Below, piece after piece: positions 34,287 to 42,625 of a DNA stretch of 64,000 nt. The stretch covers positions 248,001-312,000 of the forward strand of contig NZ_JAYKZZ010000004.1 in the NCBI RefSeq assembly GCF_035818675.1, written 5' to 3'. The notes under the pieces are model-generated. The model was not told the DNA's origin. It ran no database searches and saw only the letters and a program-made list of their open reading frames with translations. Position numbers and translations under genes: made by a program. The stretch is from Parapedobacter flavus. Its GTDB lineage: Bacteria; Bacteroidota; Bacteroidia; Sphingobacteriales; Sphingobacteriaceae. Each line of letters opens with the position of its first letter. The stretch's first letter is position 1.

Positions 34287-34316
34287 TTTGGTTATTACGA
34301 ATAATTCGTAGTTTTA
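34287..34316 (+). promoter_or_regulatory. Putative BlaI-type operator within the promoter of the blaI-M56 pair
   Basis: A perfect palindrome TACGAA-TAA-TTCGTA lies at 34296-34310. It sits between a TTTG (34287-34290) and a TAGTTTTA box (34309-34316, one mismatch to TAnnTTTG, 18-bp spacing). The ATG of the BlaI-like repressor follows 19 bp further. The arrangement is that expected for an autoregulated winged-helix repressor, though binding is not shown. Confidence 0.6.
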
Positions 34317-34335
34317 CTTTCAAATCGTAATAGGT

Positions 34336-34701
34336 ATGGATAAATTAACATTACAAGAAGAAGAAGCCATGCAGCTGGTGTGGCGCAACAACGGCGGTTT
34401 CATCAAGGAGCTGTTGGATAGCATGGAGGGGGAGAAGGTGCCCTACACCACGTTGGCGTCGACGCTGGCGAAGCTGAAAAGCAAGGGTTATGTGAAAACC
34501 GTACGGTATGCCAACGCCAATCGTTACGAAGCACAGATTGCCGAGGAAGATTACAAGAAAGCCTTCATGAACGGATTTGTGAATCATTACTTCCGCAATT
34601 CGTACAAGGAGCTGGTGAGTTTCTTCGCCAAGGAAGAGAAAATCAGTGCTGCAGAGCTCGACGAGATTCGCGATATGATTAAGAACGGACAAAATCAATA
34701 G
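34336..34701 (+). CDS. BlaI/MecI/CopY-family transcriptional repressor
   Basis: A 121-residue winged-helix repressor with family features: LTLQEEEAMQLVWRNNGGFIKELLDSM, VPYTTLASTLAKLKSKGYVKT, and the dimerisation helices (FMNGFVNHYFRNSYKELVSFFAKEE). In BlaI systems the repressor is cleaved after a membrane M56 protease senses a signal. Here the M56 gene starts 3 bp after the stop, so the two are certainly a regulatory pair. A palindrome consistent with an operator lies immediately upstream. Confidence 0.95.
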   Translation: MDKLTLQEEEAMQLVWRNNGGFIKELLDSMEGEKVPYTTLASTLAKLKSKGYVKTVRYANANRYEAQIAEEDYKKAFMNGFVNHYFRNSYKELVSFFAKEEKISAAELDEIRDMIKNGQNQ

Positions 34702-34703
34702 CC

Positions 34704-36152
34704 ATGCCCGATAGCATCCTCTACTTGCTGAAAGCCAACCTCGCCCTCGTGCTGTTTTACTTGGGGTACAGGCTGTTGCTGCGCAGGCTTACGTTTTACA
34801 CGCTCAACCGGTTTTACCTGCTGTTCGCGCTGCTTTTTTCATGCAGTTATCCGCTGATCGATCTGTCGGTATTCGTTGAAGCCCCGGTGCAGCAGCTGCC
34901 GGGCGAGGTGGTGTATTTCATCCCCGACTGGGAGCAGGTGCCTGCGGCAGCATTCGACGGATGGCCCTTGCTGGTGGGGGTCGTGGTCTTCGGCACGGTA
35001 TGGTTCGCGGGCCGGTTCGTTATCCGCCTGTTCAGTTTACGGCGCCTCCATGGGCAGTCGCGCGCCGCCACGTGGCATTGGATACCTTACCGCCAGGTGT
35101 TCGCCCCTATCCGGCCGTTTTCGTTCTGGCGCAATACCTATGTGAATGTACATAACCACGCCGACGGCGAGCTGACGGAAATCTTCAAGCACGAGCAGGT
35201 GCACGTGCGGCAGCTGCACACGGTGGATGTGCTGCTGGGCGAACTGGGTAGTGTGCTGTGCTGGTTCAACCCGGCCATGTGGCTGCTTCGCCATGCCATC
35301 CGAGAAAACCTCGAGTTCCTTACCGACCGCAGCGTACTGCTCAGCGGGGTGGACAAGCAAGCCTACCAATACAGCCTGTTGGGCGCGGGTCAGCGATTGG
35401 AAGCTTATCCGGACATCGCCCAGGGTTTCAATTTCAACCATTTAAAAACACGTATTATGATGATGAATAAAAAAAGCTCTTCACGGTTGCACTTGGGTAA
35501 GTACCTGTTGGCCGTGCCCGTTATCGCCGTTTCTGTATTGTTTTTCACGATGAGCCGCGCGGCTTACCTGCCGGAAATTTCGGATGCCTCGGATAGTGAT
35601 GTGCGCGCAGCCGTTGTCGATACAACCAACGTCAAACGCAAAATGTCGATGGCCGAGATTATGGGGCAGCTTCCGCATATGGGAAGTATGCTTTTGGTGA
35701 TATTGGACGGCAAGGAGCTGGAAAGAGGGTTTGACATCAACAACAAGATTGACCCCAACACGATAGCAAGCATCAGTATTCTAAAAGACGCCGCGGCCAC
35801 GGCACTTTACGGAACGCGGGGTGCCCATGGTGTCGTCCTCATCACCACCAAAGCGAAGGCGCAAAAGGATGCGGCCCAAGCGGATACCACGGACCGCGAT
35901 GAGATCGTATTTGTCGGTATCGGCAAGAAGAAAGCACAACAGGCGGAAGTTCGCCAACTGGATACGCTTACCGCTGCGAATGGTTTCAACGGCGCTTTGA
36001 TCGTCATCGACGGGAAAGAATCGACGGTGGCGGATCTTGATGACTTTCCACCGGAAGCCATTTCAGCCATAAACGTACTGAAGGGTACCGGTGCAACGGA
36101 TAAATATGGTGATAAGGGTAAGAAAGGGGTTGTTGAAGTGACCACCAAGTAG
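34704..36152 (+). CDS. M56-family membrane metallopeptidase (BlaR1-like) with two TonB-plug-like C-terminal repeats
   Basis: A 482-residue membrane protease. The N-terminus has BlaR1-type helices (residues about 5-110) and the zinc motif HEQVH at residues 163-167. The next hydrophobic segment is near residue 275 (YLLAVPVIAVSVLFFTMS). The C-terminal extracytoplasmic part carries two tandem repeats: LLVILDGKELERG... ISILKDAAATALYGTRGAHGVV, and ALIVIDGKESTVADL... INVLKGTGATDKYGDKGKKGVV. Both resemble the plug-domain sequence of SusC/TonB receptors (IDG...LKDA.A..YG..GA.GV). This is a fusion of a signal-transducing protease with TonB-receptor-like plug domains. The stress or ligand it senses is unknown. 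Confidence 0.88.
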   Translation: MPDSILYLLKANLALVLFYLGYRLLLRRLTFYTLNRFYLLFALLFSCSYPLIDLSVFVEAPVQQLPGEVVYFIPDWEQVPAAAFDGWPLLVGVVVFGTVWFAGRFVIRLFSLRRLHGQSRAATWHWIPYRQVFAPIRPFSFWRNTYVNVHNHADGELTEIFKHEQVHVRQLHTVDVLLGELGSVLCWFNPAMWLLRHAIRENLEFLTDRSVLLSGVDKQAYQYSLLGAGQRLEAYPDIAQGFNFNHLKTRIMMMNKKSSSRLHLGKYLLAVPVIAVSVLFFTMSRAAYLPEISDASDSDVRAAVVDTTNVKRKMSMAEIMGQLPHMGSMLLVILDGKELERGFDINNKIDPNTIASISILKDAAATALYGTRGAHGVVLITTKAKAQKDAAQADTTDRDEIVFVGIGKKKAQQAEVRQLDTLTAANGFNGALIVIDGKESTVADLDDFPPEAISAINVLKGTGATDKYGDKGKKGVVEVTTK

Positions 36153-36178
36153 AAGTAAGCGTTTGTCTACCCGATTCG

Positions 36179-37087
36179 TTATTGCACGACCCGCACTTTA
36201 TAAGCCCGTATGTCCGGCACGTCGATCTGGAAGTTGGGGTTGATGCCATATACATGGTGTGTCCACCAGCTTTCTTCGGCAACGGTGTAAACCAGTGCGC
36301 CGGTAGAGGCGTGGTAGTTGGCCGACTTAATGTTATTGTGATTTTTCAGCGGCTCGAACGGCGTGAATTCGCCCGTTTGCATATCCGCGAGCCACACGTG
36401 GTGGTGGGTGCTAACGAGTAGTTGACCGGAGGCGGTGGGCGAGAGCTCATGCCCGCCGTCGTCTGGTAAGGCATAACCCCGCACCTTTTGGAGCGACGGA
36501 TGGTCGGTACCCCAATCGCGCTGCCGGTATACTAAAAGGCTGTCGAACCCCAATGCAAAGAGTTCCTGCCGCTCATTGACCCAAACCGCACCATGCCCCG
36601 AATACAAGGTGTCTTTGTACAGTACCTTTTCGGGGGTGCGCTCGTCATACAGTTCCAGGCTATTGCCTGCGGCGTGGGTGGAGTTGGCTACGGCGATGCG
36701 GCCACCGGGCAGTAGATCGGCCGAATGGGCCATGGGTGTTTTGGCATAGAAGCGCACCCGCTTGCTGGCGATATCCAGCAGCAGGGTAGCGCCGGAAGAA
36801 GAGGTAATGAGCAGTTGGCTGTTGCCGCTTACCGGCTTACAGTCGTCCAACGACCGGAGCATCCCAAAATATTCCTCGGGCAGCTGGCCTTTGGCCTCGC
36901 TGGCCTGCCATGACCACTTGAGCATGGCCGCGCCACGGCGCGCAGCCGGTCCATCGTAAACAAGCACCTTATCGTCGCCGCATACCACGAGGTCGCCCGC
37001 CTTCAGTATCGGTTTTTCGGCTGCACTTGCAAAGCCGGGTTGCATCAGCATGAGGCACCCCGTTATTATTATCAAAATATTTTTCAT
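36179..37087 (-). CDS. Secreted DUF6528-like beta-propeller protein
   Basis: A 302-residue exported protein (signal MKNILIIITGCLMLMQPGFASA) with an LVVCGDDKVLVYD strand and repeated blade-like segments (QLLITSSSGATLLLDIASKRVRFYAKT, GRIAVANSTHAAGNSLELYDE, QLLVSTHHHVWLADMQTGE). This matches the DUF6528 family as I recall it. No catalytic role is known. The start ATG at 37087 was preferred over an upstream in-frame extension. It converges with the M56 gene. Confidence 0.78.
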   Translation of the reverse strand: MKNILIIITGCLMLMQPGFASAAEKPILKAGDLVVCGDDKVLVYDGPAARRGAAMLKWSWQASEAKGQLPEEYFGMLRSLDDCKPVSGNSQLLITSSSGATLLLDIASKRVRFYAKTPMAHSADLLPGGRIAVANSTHAAGNSLELYDERTPEKVLYKDTLYSGHGAVWVNERQELFALGFDSLLVYRQRDWGTDHPSLQKVRGYALPDDGGHELSPTASGQLLVSTHHHVWLADMQTGEFTPFEPLKNHNNIKSANYHASTGALVYTVAEESWWTHHVYGINPNFQIDVPDIRAYKVRVVQ

Positions 37088-37170
37088 CGTTTGTAAGTTT
37101 AGCATTTGGCATCTGTTTTTTGGAGTTCCGGTGTTTCCCGATTGATTGACAATGTTTCCCGCCGAAGTGC

Positions 37171-37518
37171 TTAAAGTCCGAGTTGAAAAGAAAGCGCATC
37201 AAGAACTTCCGTCTGTAACGTCGTATCTTCAATATCACCGTATTTGTGTGATAACCTTCGTTTGTCCAATGTCCGGATCTGATGGCAAAGTATGATCGAT
37301 GAATTCGGTAGGTTGTAAGCCCCTTCGGCAAGTAGTACTTCATTCGGATAGACGGTCCGGCCTGTTTTTCTACTTGTAATGGGGATGACATTTACACAAT
37401 TCAACAATGAATTGATTTCATTGTCGCTTATTACCAAAACAGGCCTCGTTTTCCCTTGTTCGGAACCTATAACCGGGTCTAGGTTCGCCCGAAAAATTCC
37501 CCATCGGTTAACCTTCAT
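37171..37518 (-). CDS. MazF/PemK-family toxin (endoribonuclease)
   Basis: A 115-residue MazF-like toxin: VNRWGIFRANLDPVIGSEQGKTRPVLVISDNEIN, then VNVIPITSRKTG and the later IILCHQIRTLDKRRL. MazF toxins cut mRNA and are held by a partner antitoxin. The antitoxin gene overlaps the start by four bases and is upstream. The conserved Arg of the RPVLVIS block and Thr/Ser of ITS are present, suggesting activity. Confidence 0.92.
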   Translation of the reverse strand: MKVNRWGIFRANLDPVIGSEQGKTRPVLVISDNEINSLLNCVNVIPITSRKTGRTVYPNEVLLAEGAYNLPNSSIILCHQIRTLDKRRLSHKYGDIEDTTLQTEVLDALSFQLGL

Positions 37519-37742
37519 ATCGATTCGTCATCGATAGGATCAAAATCATTCGCTACTTCCTGTATGTCGCTTTGGAACAACGGATCATTAGTAGATTTCT
37601 TTAATAATGCTAGTTTTTGCTTCCGATTGACTTTTTGCTCATCTTCAACCGTCACAACCACACGTTTGCCCGGCGTAAAACGGGGGGGGAGTTTTACGAT
37701 CAGAAGGTTGTCTTTTACGGTTAAAACCTGTTTTAATGTCAT
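37515..37742 (-). CDS. MazE-like antitoxin of the MazF pair
   Basis: A 75-residue protein with an AbrB/MazE-like N-terminal strand region (LTVKDNLLIVKLPPRFTPGKRVVVTVEDE) and an acidic flexible tail (QSDIQEVANDFDPIDDESI) suited to toxin binding. The ATG at 37742 is preferred over a longer TTG-initiated frame. Its stop overlaps the toxin ATG, the usual arrangement of toxin-antitoxin modules. Confidence 0.8.
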   Translation of the reverse strand: MTLKQVLTVKDNLLIVKLPPRFTPGKRVVVTVEDEQKVNRKQKLALLKKSTNDPLFQSDIQEVANDFDPIDDESI

Positions 37743-37803
37743 TTTAGAGACGTTTGTAAATAACAAATGTACTCAAAAAACTAAGAATAAGCAACTTGCT
37801 CAA

Positions 37804-38742
37804 CTACTTATTCACATTCCGCACAATCGTCACAAACCCTTTGAATGTTTGCCAATGGCCGCTATTGAGGCGCATTTCGAAGATGTAGTAGTATGTCCCT
37901 TCGCCCAGGTTGGTGCCGTCCCAGTCGTTATTATACGGCTGTACGGTATACACCGTATTGCCCCATCGGTTGAAGATGAGCAAGCGATTTTCGGGATAGA
38001 ATTCCAATCCACGGATGACGAAGCGGTCGTTCAGGCCGTCGCCGTTGGGGGTAAAGCCATTCGGGATCTCCAGGGCAATGACCTCTACGGTTGCCAGCGC
38101 CTCATTGTTGTCGGGGTTGCTATCGGGCTCGATGCTGGTCACCAATGCCAGTTGTGTGGCCATGCCGGGGTCCCTTGCCCGCACGGTGATGGTGAGTATT
38201 TCGGACTGTGCGGGCTGCATGTCGCCCGGTGTCCAGGTCACTTCCCGTGTGGCGGCGCTATAGGTCACTTCGCCCACGTAGTTGCCCAACGCGGTTTCGT
38301 AATCCACGTTCAGCGGCAATTTGGCGGTAACGACCACGCCCGTTGCGGTATGGGTACCGTTGTTTGTGGCCACGAGTTGGTAGCTGATGAGCTCGTTGAT
38401 CATGGCCAGTTGCCGGTCGGGCGCATTACGGATCTGCATGTCCACGGTAACCGGTTCGCTGGTGGGATCCACGATGACTTCGACCGGGTCGGAAAGGTCG
38501 GAGTTGCAGCTGTGGCCTAAACCAATCACTGTATAGATGCCCGGTTCAGAAGCCGTGATAGCGGCATCGTGATGTCCATTTATCGGCTCACCGTTTAGAT
38601 ACCACAAATACCCGATTGCGCCTGTGGACGCAGCGGTAAGGGTAACTGAACTGCCTTGGGCAATATGCACAGTCTGTTCTTGGGCATGGCCGATGAAAGC
38701 CAATGCGATAATAAACCAGGCTATGAGGCAAATTTTTTCCAT
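37804..38742 (-). CDS. Secreted protein with DUF11-like repeat and gliding-motility (type IX secretion) C-terminal domain
   Basis: A 312-residue secreted protein: signal peptide (MEKICLIAWFIIALAFIGHAQ), an Ig/PKD-like N-terminal part, a DUF11 repeat (QLAMINELISYQLVATNNGTHTATGVVV), and the type B type IX secretion sorting domain at the C-terminus (FTPNGDGLNDRFVIRGLEFYPENRLLIFNRWGNTVY). The last region is characteristic of CHU-C/gliding-associated C-terminal domains, which mark proteins exported and displayed with a SprF/PorP partner. Such a partner, PorP/SprF, is encoded at 45165. The two preceding genes on the minus strand encode similar secreted proteins without the sorting domain. Confidence 0.9.
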   Translation of the reverse strand: MEKICLIAWFIIALAFIGHAQEQTVHIAQGSSVTLTAASTGAIGYLWYLNGEPINGHHDAAITASEPGIYTVIGLGHSCNSDLSDPVEVIVDPTSEPVTVDMQIRNAPDRQLAMINELISYQLVATNNGTHTATGVVVTAKLPLNVDYETALGNYVGEVTYSAATREVTWTPGDMQPAQSEILTITVRARDPGMATQLALVTSIEPDSNPDNNEALATVEVIALEIPNGFTPNGDGLNDRFVIRGLEFYPENRLLIFNRWGNTVYTVQPYNNDWDGTNLGEGTYYYIFEMRLNSGHWQTFKGFVTIVRNVNK

Positions 38743-38850
38743 AAGCGCGGAGCATCAATAGACTCTGCTTAGTAGCCAGAGCTGCTGAAATAGTAAACCC
38801 CAACGCATCGGTTATTCTGACGATGCGCAGGGTTCACCACTTATTGCTAG

Positions 38851-39558
38851 TTACAATGTTTCGCCGGGAGCTTCACCAGTAATGGTAATGACCGGCGTTC
38901 CTGGTGTTTCAAGGACTGTAACACCTTGCTCATCTGTGTCTGAGCAGTAAGTCAATTCTCCAACGGAATAACCGGCCCTTAGACGATAAGTTGTTGTTGT
39001 ACCAGCTGCAATTTCGGTATCGGGCGCATAGGTAGCACTTGTCGCTCCCGGAATGGCCGTTTCGGTGGTGCCGTCGACTGTATACCACTGATACGCGACA
39101 TTCCCATATTCATCATCTGATTCAACAGTTGCTGTAAAATTCTGAGTACTGGCGTCCTCTATACAGTAGTCCGCTGCGGTGAAACTCACTGTGAGGGGTT
39201 CAAATACGTAGACTGGAACCTCTACCCATTCAGATTCGCAAATTTCGGGATTGCTTGCGTCTCCAACGGTACTTATGTAGTAGTAGCCGCTCTCTAATTC
39301 GGCAGCTGGAATAGAGGTGCCTCCCGTTAGCGTTAGAGTTATTTCCGGGGTTTCGTTGCCAGAGGTTTCGCTGTATCGTACCATCCATTCTGTTCCCGGG
39401 GTGGGAGGTGCGCCCAGGTTAAGATCAGACCCGTTGCAGAAAAGCCTCGCATTCGTGGTAGTCGGAGTGACCGGTGTGACCTGTGCATTAACGGCTAATA
39501 CGCCTAACGAAAACAGCAGCGTGGCTGCGGTTGTCAATTTTTTACTTGTAGTCTTCAT
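38851..39558 (-). CDS. Secreted Ig-like repeat protein (no sorting domain)
   Basis: A 235-residue exported protein (signal MKTTSKKLTTAATLLFSLGVLAVNAQ), threonine-rich, with repeat-like segments TYAPDTEIAAGTTTTYRLRAG and EITLTLTGGTSIPAAELESGYYYIS. Cysteines at intervals (FCNGSDLNLG, CESEWVEV, CIEDAS, CSDTDE) resemble Ig-like or SprB-type adhesin repeats. It stops before a C-terminal sorting domain would begin and has its own signal peptide. It sits between two related genes and probably forms a surface adhesin cluster. Confidence 0.78.
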   Translation of the reverse strand: MKTTSKKLTTAATLLFSLGVLAVNAQVTPVTPTTTNARLFCNGSDLNLGAPPTPGTEWMVRYSETSGNETPEITLTLTGGTSIPAAELESGYYYISTVGDASNPEICESEWVEVPVYVFEPLTVSFTAADYCIEDASTQNFTATVESDDEYGNVAYQWYTVDGTTETAIPGATSATYAPDTEIAAGTTTTYRLRAGYSVGELTYCSDTDEQGVTVLETPGTPVITITGEAPGETL

Positions 39559-39589
39559 AACATGTTGTTTTTATATTTTTGTTTTCGAA

Positions 39590-41065
39590 TTAATATTGTG
39601 AATTGGGATTTATATTCAAGTCGGGAGCTGTGGGCTTTGGCAGCACATTAATTATCAACGTTTGCCCAGCGCTCGTGCAATCAAGTGAATTTCTTATCGT
39701 CAAAACGCCTTGATAGGTTCCTTCTAACGCATCGGGCGGGATAGAAATCGGTATACTCCCACCAGCATCTGAAAAATTATGCGTCTCATTGTATACGTCT
39801 TGGAAGCCCATTGCTCGAGCAGTAGAGTTCCAATGAATACTATATGATACGGGCGTGTTCGTTACTGTGCTATAGGGGAAATTGGCCTCATCGTCTTCCT
39901 GACAAGCTCGTATAGTCGAGGCGTTCAGCGAAATGGTCGGAACGGGATAAACCGTAATCGTGATTTCATTACTGAAGGCGTCGCACTGGTGCGTACCATC
40001 AGTCGATCTGGTTCTCCTTCGATACGTAGTTGTTTCAGACAAAATAGGAGGGGCATAGGAGGGTGAAGAAGCACCGGGAATATCTGTATAGTCGTCTGTC
40101 GTTTTGCGCTGCCATTGATAGGTCAAGGTGCCCGGCCCCGTGGATGGTGTCGTTTCAGATAGCTGGGCAGGCGTGACGTTTGCGCAAAGCGCTTGGTCTG
40201 CTGTTATAACGCCGCCGGTCACGTTATTTCTAACAAGCGTGATTTTGGTTCTTGCTGAAGGGTAGATGTCGTTTTCTCGGGCTTCAACCCAATATTCCCC
40301 GCTTACAATGGTGGGAGGAATTGTTAATATTGAACTTGTCGATACGGCAGCCTCCACTTCGGTTCCGCCAATTTCGTCTGTAAATAATCGATAAGTGTAC
40401 CCCGCTTGAAAGTTGCTGATAGTTATTTGTCCGCTTTCGTCGTCGCAACGATAGATTTCATTATTATCTATTTGAGGGGGGGTGATATAGAAAGCGTAAT
40501 ACAGTTGGGCCGATAAACTCAGCCCCACAACTGCGCTAATTTTTAATCTGATGCCGTCGTAATCAGTCGTGCTGGCAGGTATCGGCAGTATTACCTCACT
40601 GGCCGTGCTGCCGTTCAAAAGAGAGAGAAGAGAAGCATCGGTGTAATTTGTCCCTACTTCATTTTCTAAGCTGTTATCGGTAAATCGTAAGCTTATACCA
40701 CTTACTAAACCAAGTAAGGATGATCCGCTCCCAAATTTGATCATGATAGGTGTAGGACGTAATGGATCAAACGCATTGTCGCCCACGAATTGCAAATTCT
40801 GAGAGGCACTACCTACTACACCTAAGGCCCCTAAGACACTGTTTAATGAAGAGAAATTATTTAGATTATCTTCATCTATCGCTCGGTCGGGATTGGTAAC
40901 CTCTGATAAGACAATTCCTAAAGGACTTTGTTTAGGGCTTATTTGCGTACTATTCGCATACACCCTTTGCCCATACCCCTCCTTCACCGCTCCGAGCAGC
41001 AGCACGGCGCAGGCCACGAGAAAACGTAGGCGCGAAAGCGGGTTGGATGTAGCGTGATGGTACAT
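39590..41065 (-). CDS. Large secreted Ig-like repeat protein (no sorting domain)
   Basis: A 491-residue exported protein (signal up to GYGQ near residue 33) that begins with a lectin/jelly-roll-like region (residues about 35-180, LRFTDNSLENEVGTNYTDASLL). Ig-like repeats with spaced cysteines follow: ALCANVTPAQLSETTPSTGPGTLTYQWQRKTTDDY, QCDAFSNEITITVYP, and a last one ending LIINVLPKPTAPDLN. The repeat style is close to that of the two downstream genes, suggesting a common origin. No sorting domain is present. It is the first gene of the three on the minus strand. Confidence 0.78.
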   Translation of the reverse strand: MYHHATSNPLSRLRFLVACAVLLLGAVKEGYGQRVYANSTQISPKQSPLGIVLSEVTNPDRAIDEDNLNNFSSLNSVLGALGVVGSASQNLQFVGDNAFDPLRPTPIMIKFGSGSSLLGLVSGISLRFTDNSLENEVGTNYTDASLLSLLNGSTASEVILPIPASTTDYDGIRLKISAVVGLSLSAQLYYAFYITPPQIDNNEIYRCDDESGQITISNFQAGYTYRLFTDEIGGTEVEAAVSTSSILTIPPTIVSGEYWVEARENDIYPSARTKITLVRNNVTGGVITADQALCANVTPAQLSETTPSTGPGTLTYQWQRKTTDDYTDIPGASSPSYAPPILSETTTYRRRTRSTDGTHQCDAFSNEITITVYPVPTISLNASTIRACQEDDEANFPYSTVTNTPVSYSIHWNSTARAMGFQDVYNETHNFSDAGGSIPISIPPDALEGTYQGVLTIRNSLDCTSAGQTLIINVLPKPTAPDLNINPNSQY

Positions 41066-41273
41066 ATCAAATCATAGGCAGTGTTAGAAAAATAAGGCGG
41101 TAGATGCAGTCCCTAAAAAGTTAGGTTATTGTTTAAGCGTTAATCATGTGCAAAAGTATCTGTGCTGCAAAGGTAACGAGCGTGTTTTGCGGAAGTTTTG
41201 TTCATTTTGTTCATATTCGTTTTACGCCTAATGTGAAGTGGGGTCAAGGGAAAGGGGATACGGTAAGTTTTTG

Positions 41274-41281
41274 TACCTTTG
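41274..41281 (+). promoter_or_regulatory. Putative -7 box (TAnnTTTG) upstream of the small ORF and the AraC gene
   Basis: TACCTTTG exactly matches the TAnnTTTG consensus. It lies 7 bp before the ATG of the small ORF at 41289, so transcripts would be almost leaderless for it, and 183 bp before the AraC ATG used here (147 bp before the alternative at 41428). No good -33 element is visible. Confidence 0.45.
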
Positions 41282-41288
41282 ATAGCCT

Positions 41289-41456
41289 ATGGGAAAGATC
41301 AACATCCTGTGCTTCAACAATTCACCGAATCAGAAAACCCCTTCCGTGCGTCTTTCCGACCGGTTTACCCTGCCATGGTACGCCGCGGCGCGCCTGAAGA
41401 ATCCGCTAAATCACAACGCCAAGCCAAATGTATCCTACCCTTTCGTTCAGCTTTAG
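41289..41456 (+). CDS. Possible small ORF (55 residues) ahead of the AraC gene
   Basis: A 55-codon reading frame begins with ATG 7 bp after a TAnnTTTG box and ends with TAG seven bases before the ATG at 41464. The translation contains FNNSPNQKTPSVRLSDR, then PWYAAARLKNPLNHNAKP. Codon choice looks coding-like by eye. It overlaps the longer possible N-terminus of the AraC frame, so only one of the two can be wholly real. It might be a leader or a small regulatory protein. No family is known to me. Confidence 0.35.
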   Translation: MGKINILCFNNSPNQKTPSVRLSDRFTLPWYAAARLKNPLNHNAKPNVSYPFVQL

Positions 41457-41463
41457 TAACCCC

Positions 41464-42405
41464 ATGCGCAAAGACACGGGGTTCCTCATGGACCCGCCCG
41501 GCGGATTGGTGCCACCACTGTTGCCGGCCGTGGGTTACCGCAACCGGGCCACGTATTTCATCCATGAAACACTGCCGAGCTTCGGGCTTTCGTTCGGCTT
41601 TATACAATTCATCTGCAACGGCCCCACGTGGGGTAGGTGGTATGCTTCCCACGATTGCATCGTCATTGGCTACTCCCTGGCGGGAAACAACCAATTGGCC
41701 ATCAGCGGCTACGGCGACGCCATTGCTCCCAACCCGCATGATCAGTCGGGGTGCCCGGTGCCCTCCGGACGGCACCGCCTTTTTGCGAATGCGGGTGTGC
41801 ATCAGTCCTATTATGTGGCCTGCTCCCACGGCTTATTGGAAACCTTGATCGAAGAGCTGCCGCCGCTGGCCAGACTCAGGAATGTGCCGGACGATTGGGA
41901 AACCGACCCTTGGCAATACTACCGCGTGTCGGAGGAAGATTTCCGGATATTGGAGGCCATCCGTACCTGCGACCGCACGGGGTTAGACCGGCACCGGTTC
42001 GTGCAATTGCAGTTTGTACGGCTCATGCGGCTGTATGCCGAGCGCATTGAACAGTATGGCGATGATCCCGATAAACAGACCGAAACGCAGTTCCGGCGAG
42101 CGGCCGACTACATCGAGGAAAACTTCCGTAACCCGCAGCTCAGCCACGCCGTTATTGCCGATGCGGTGAACCTATCCGTAGAAGGTTTGAAGAAGGTATT
42201 CCAGCGCCGTGGCTTCAAGGCCATACCCTACATCAATCTCCTCCGGCTTAACGAAGCTGCCCGTCTGCTCCGTACTACGGATACTCCCATCCGCGACGTT
42301 GCTTACCTCGTTGGCTACGCCGATTCGAGCCATTTTTCGACACTTTTCCGCGAAAAATTTTCGCGAACTCCAAGTGAATATCGCAAAGAACTGAAAAACA
42401 AATAG
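41464..42405 (+). CDS. AraC-family transcriptional regulator
   Basis: A regulator of about 313 residues. The N-terminal half is an unspecialised ligand or dimerisation region, and the C-terminal 100 residues form the AraC double helix-turn-helix: AADYIEENFRNPQLSHAVIADAVNLSVEGLKKVFQRRGFKAIPYINLLRLNEAARLL, then IRDVAYLVGYADSSHFSTLFREKFSRTPSEYR. The start is uncertain: ATG at 41464 (MRKDTGFLMDPPGG) or at 41428, which would overlap the small ORF. The target genes are unknown. The neighbouring genes (secreted adhesins on one side, repeats on the other) do not indicate a regulon. Confidence 0.9.
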   Translation: MRKDTGFLMDPPGGLVPPLLPAVGYRNRATYFIHETLPSFGLSFGFIQFICNGPTWGRWYASHDCIVIGYSLAGNNQLAISGYGDAIAPNPHDQSGCPVPSGRHRLFANAGVHQSYYVACSHGLLETLIEELPPLARLRNVPDDWETDPWQYYRVSEEDFRILEAIRTCDRTGLDRHRFVQLQFVRLMRLYAERIEQYGDDPDKQTETQFRRAADYIEENFRNPQLSHAVIADAVNLSVEGLKKVFQRRGFKAIPYINLLRLNEAARLLRTTDTPIRDVAYLVGYADSSHFSTLFREKFSRTPSEYRKELKNK

Positions 42406-42439
42406 ATATATTTATCTATTTCTGGTATCACCTTGCTGG

Positions 42440-42474
42440 TACACGGTAAATGTACCGTGTATTCCTCTTTTTGC
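42440..42474 (+). terminator. Putative Rho-independent terminator after the AraC gene
   Basis: A perfect 9-bp inverted repeat TACACGGTA / TACCGTGTA (42440-42461, loop AATG) is followed by the T-rich stretch TTCCTCTTTTTG. A second, AT-only palindrome (AAATAGATA / TATCTATTT, 42400-42421) overlaps the AraC stop codon. Confidence 0.65.
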
Positions 42475-42625
42475 CGTGCATAATATCGGAAAAGGGTATA
42501 AAGTGGGCGCGGGTAAATTTTATACCGTACCCTATCTTCCTAACGCCGCCTTCCTTTTCGTAGTAATTTGTTCTTATACAACGCAATGCAGTATGCAAAG
42601 AGAAGATAATATGAACATGGAAAAG

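Noticed and set aside
37804..41065. A single adhesin gene broken by frameshifts
   Set aside because: Each of the three ORFs has its own ATG and signal peptide with a normal spacer, so separate genes are more likely.
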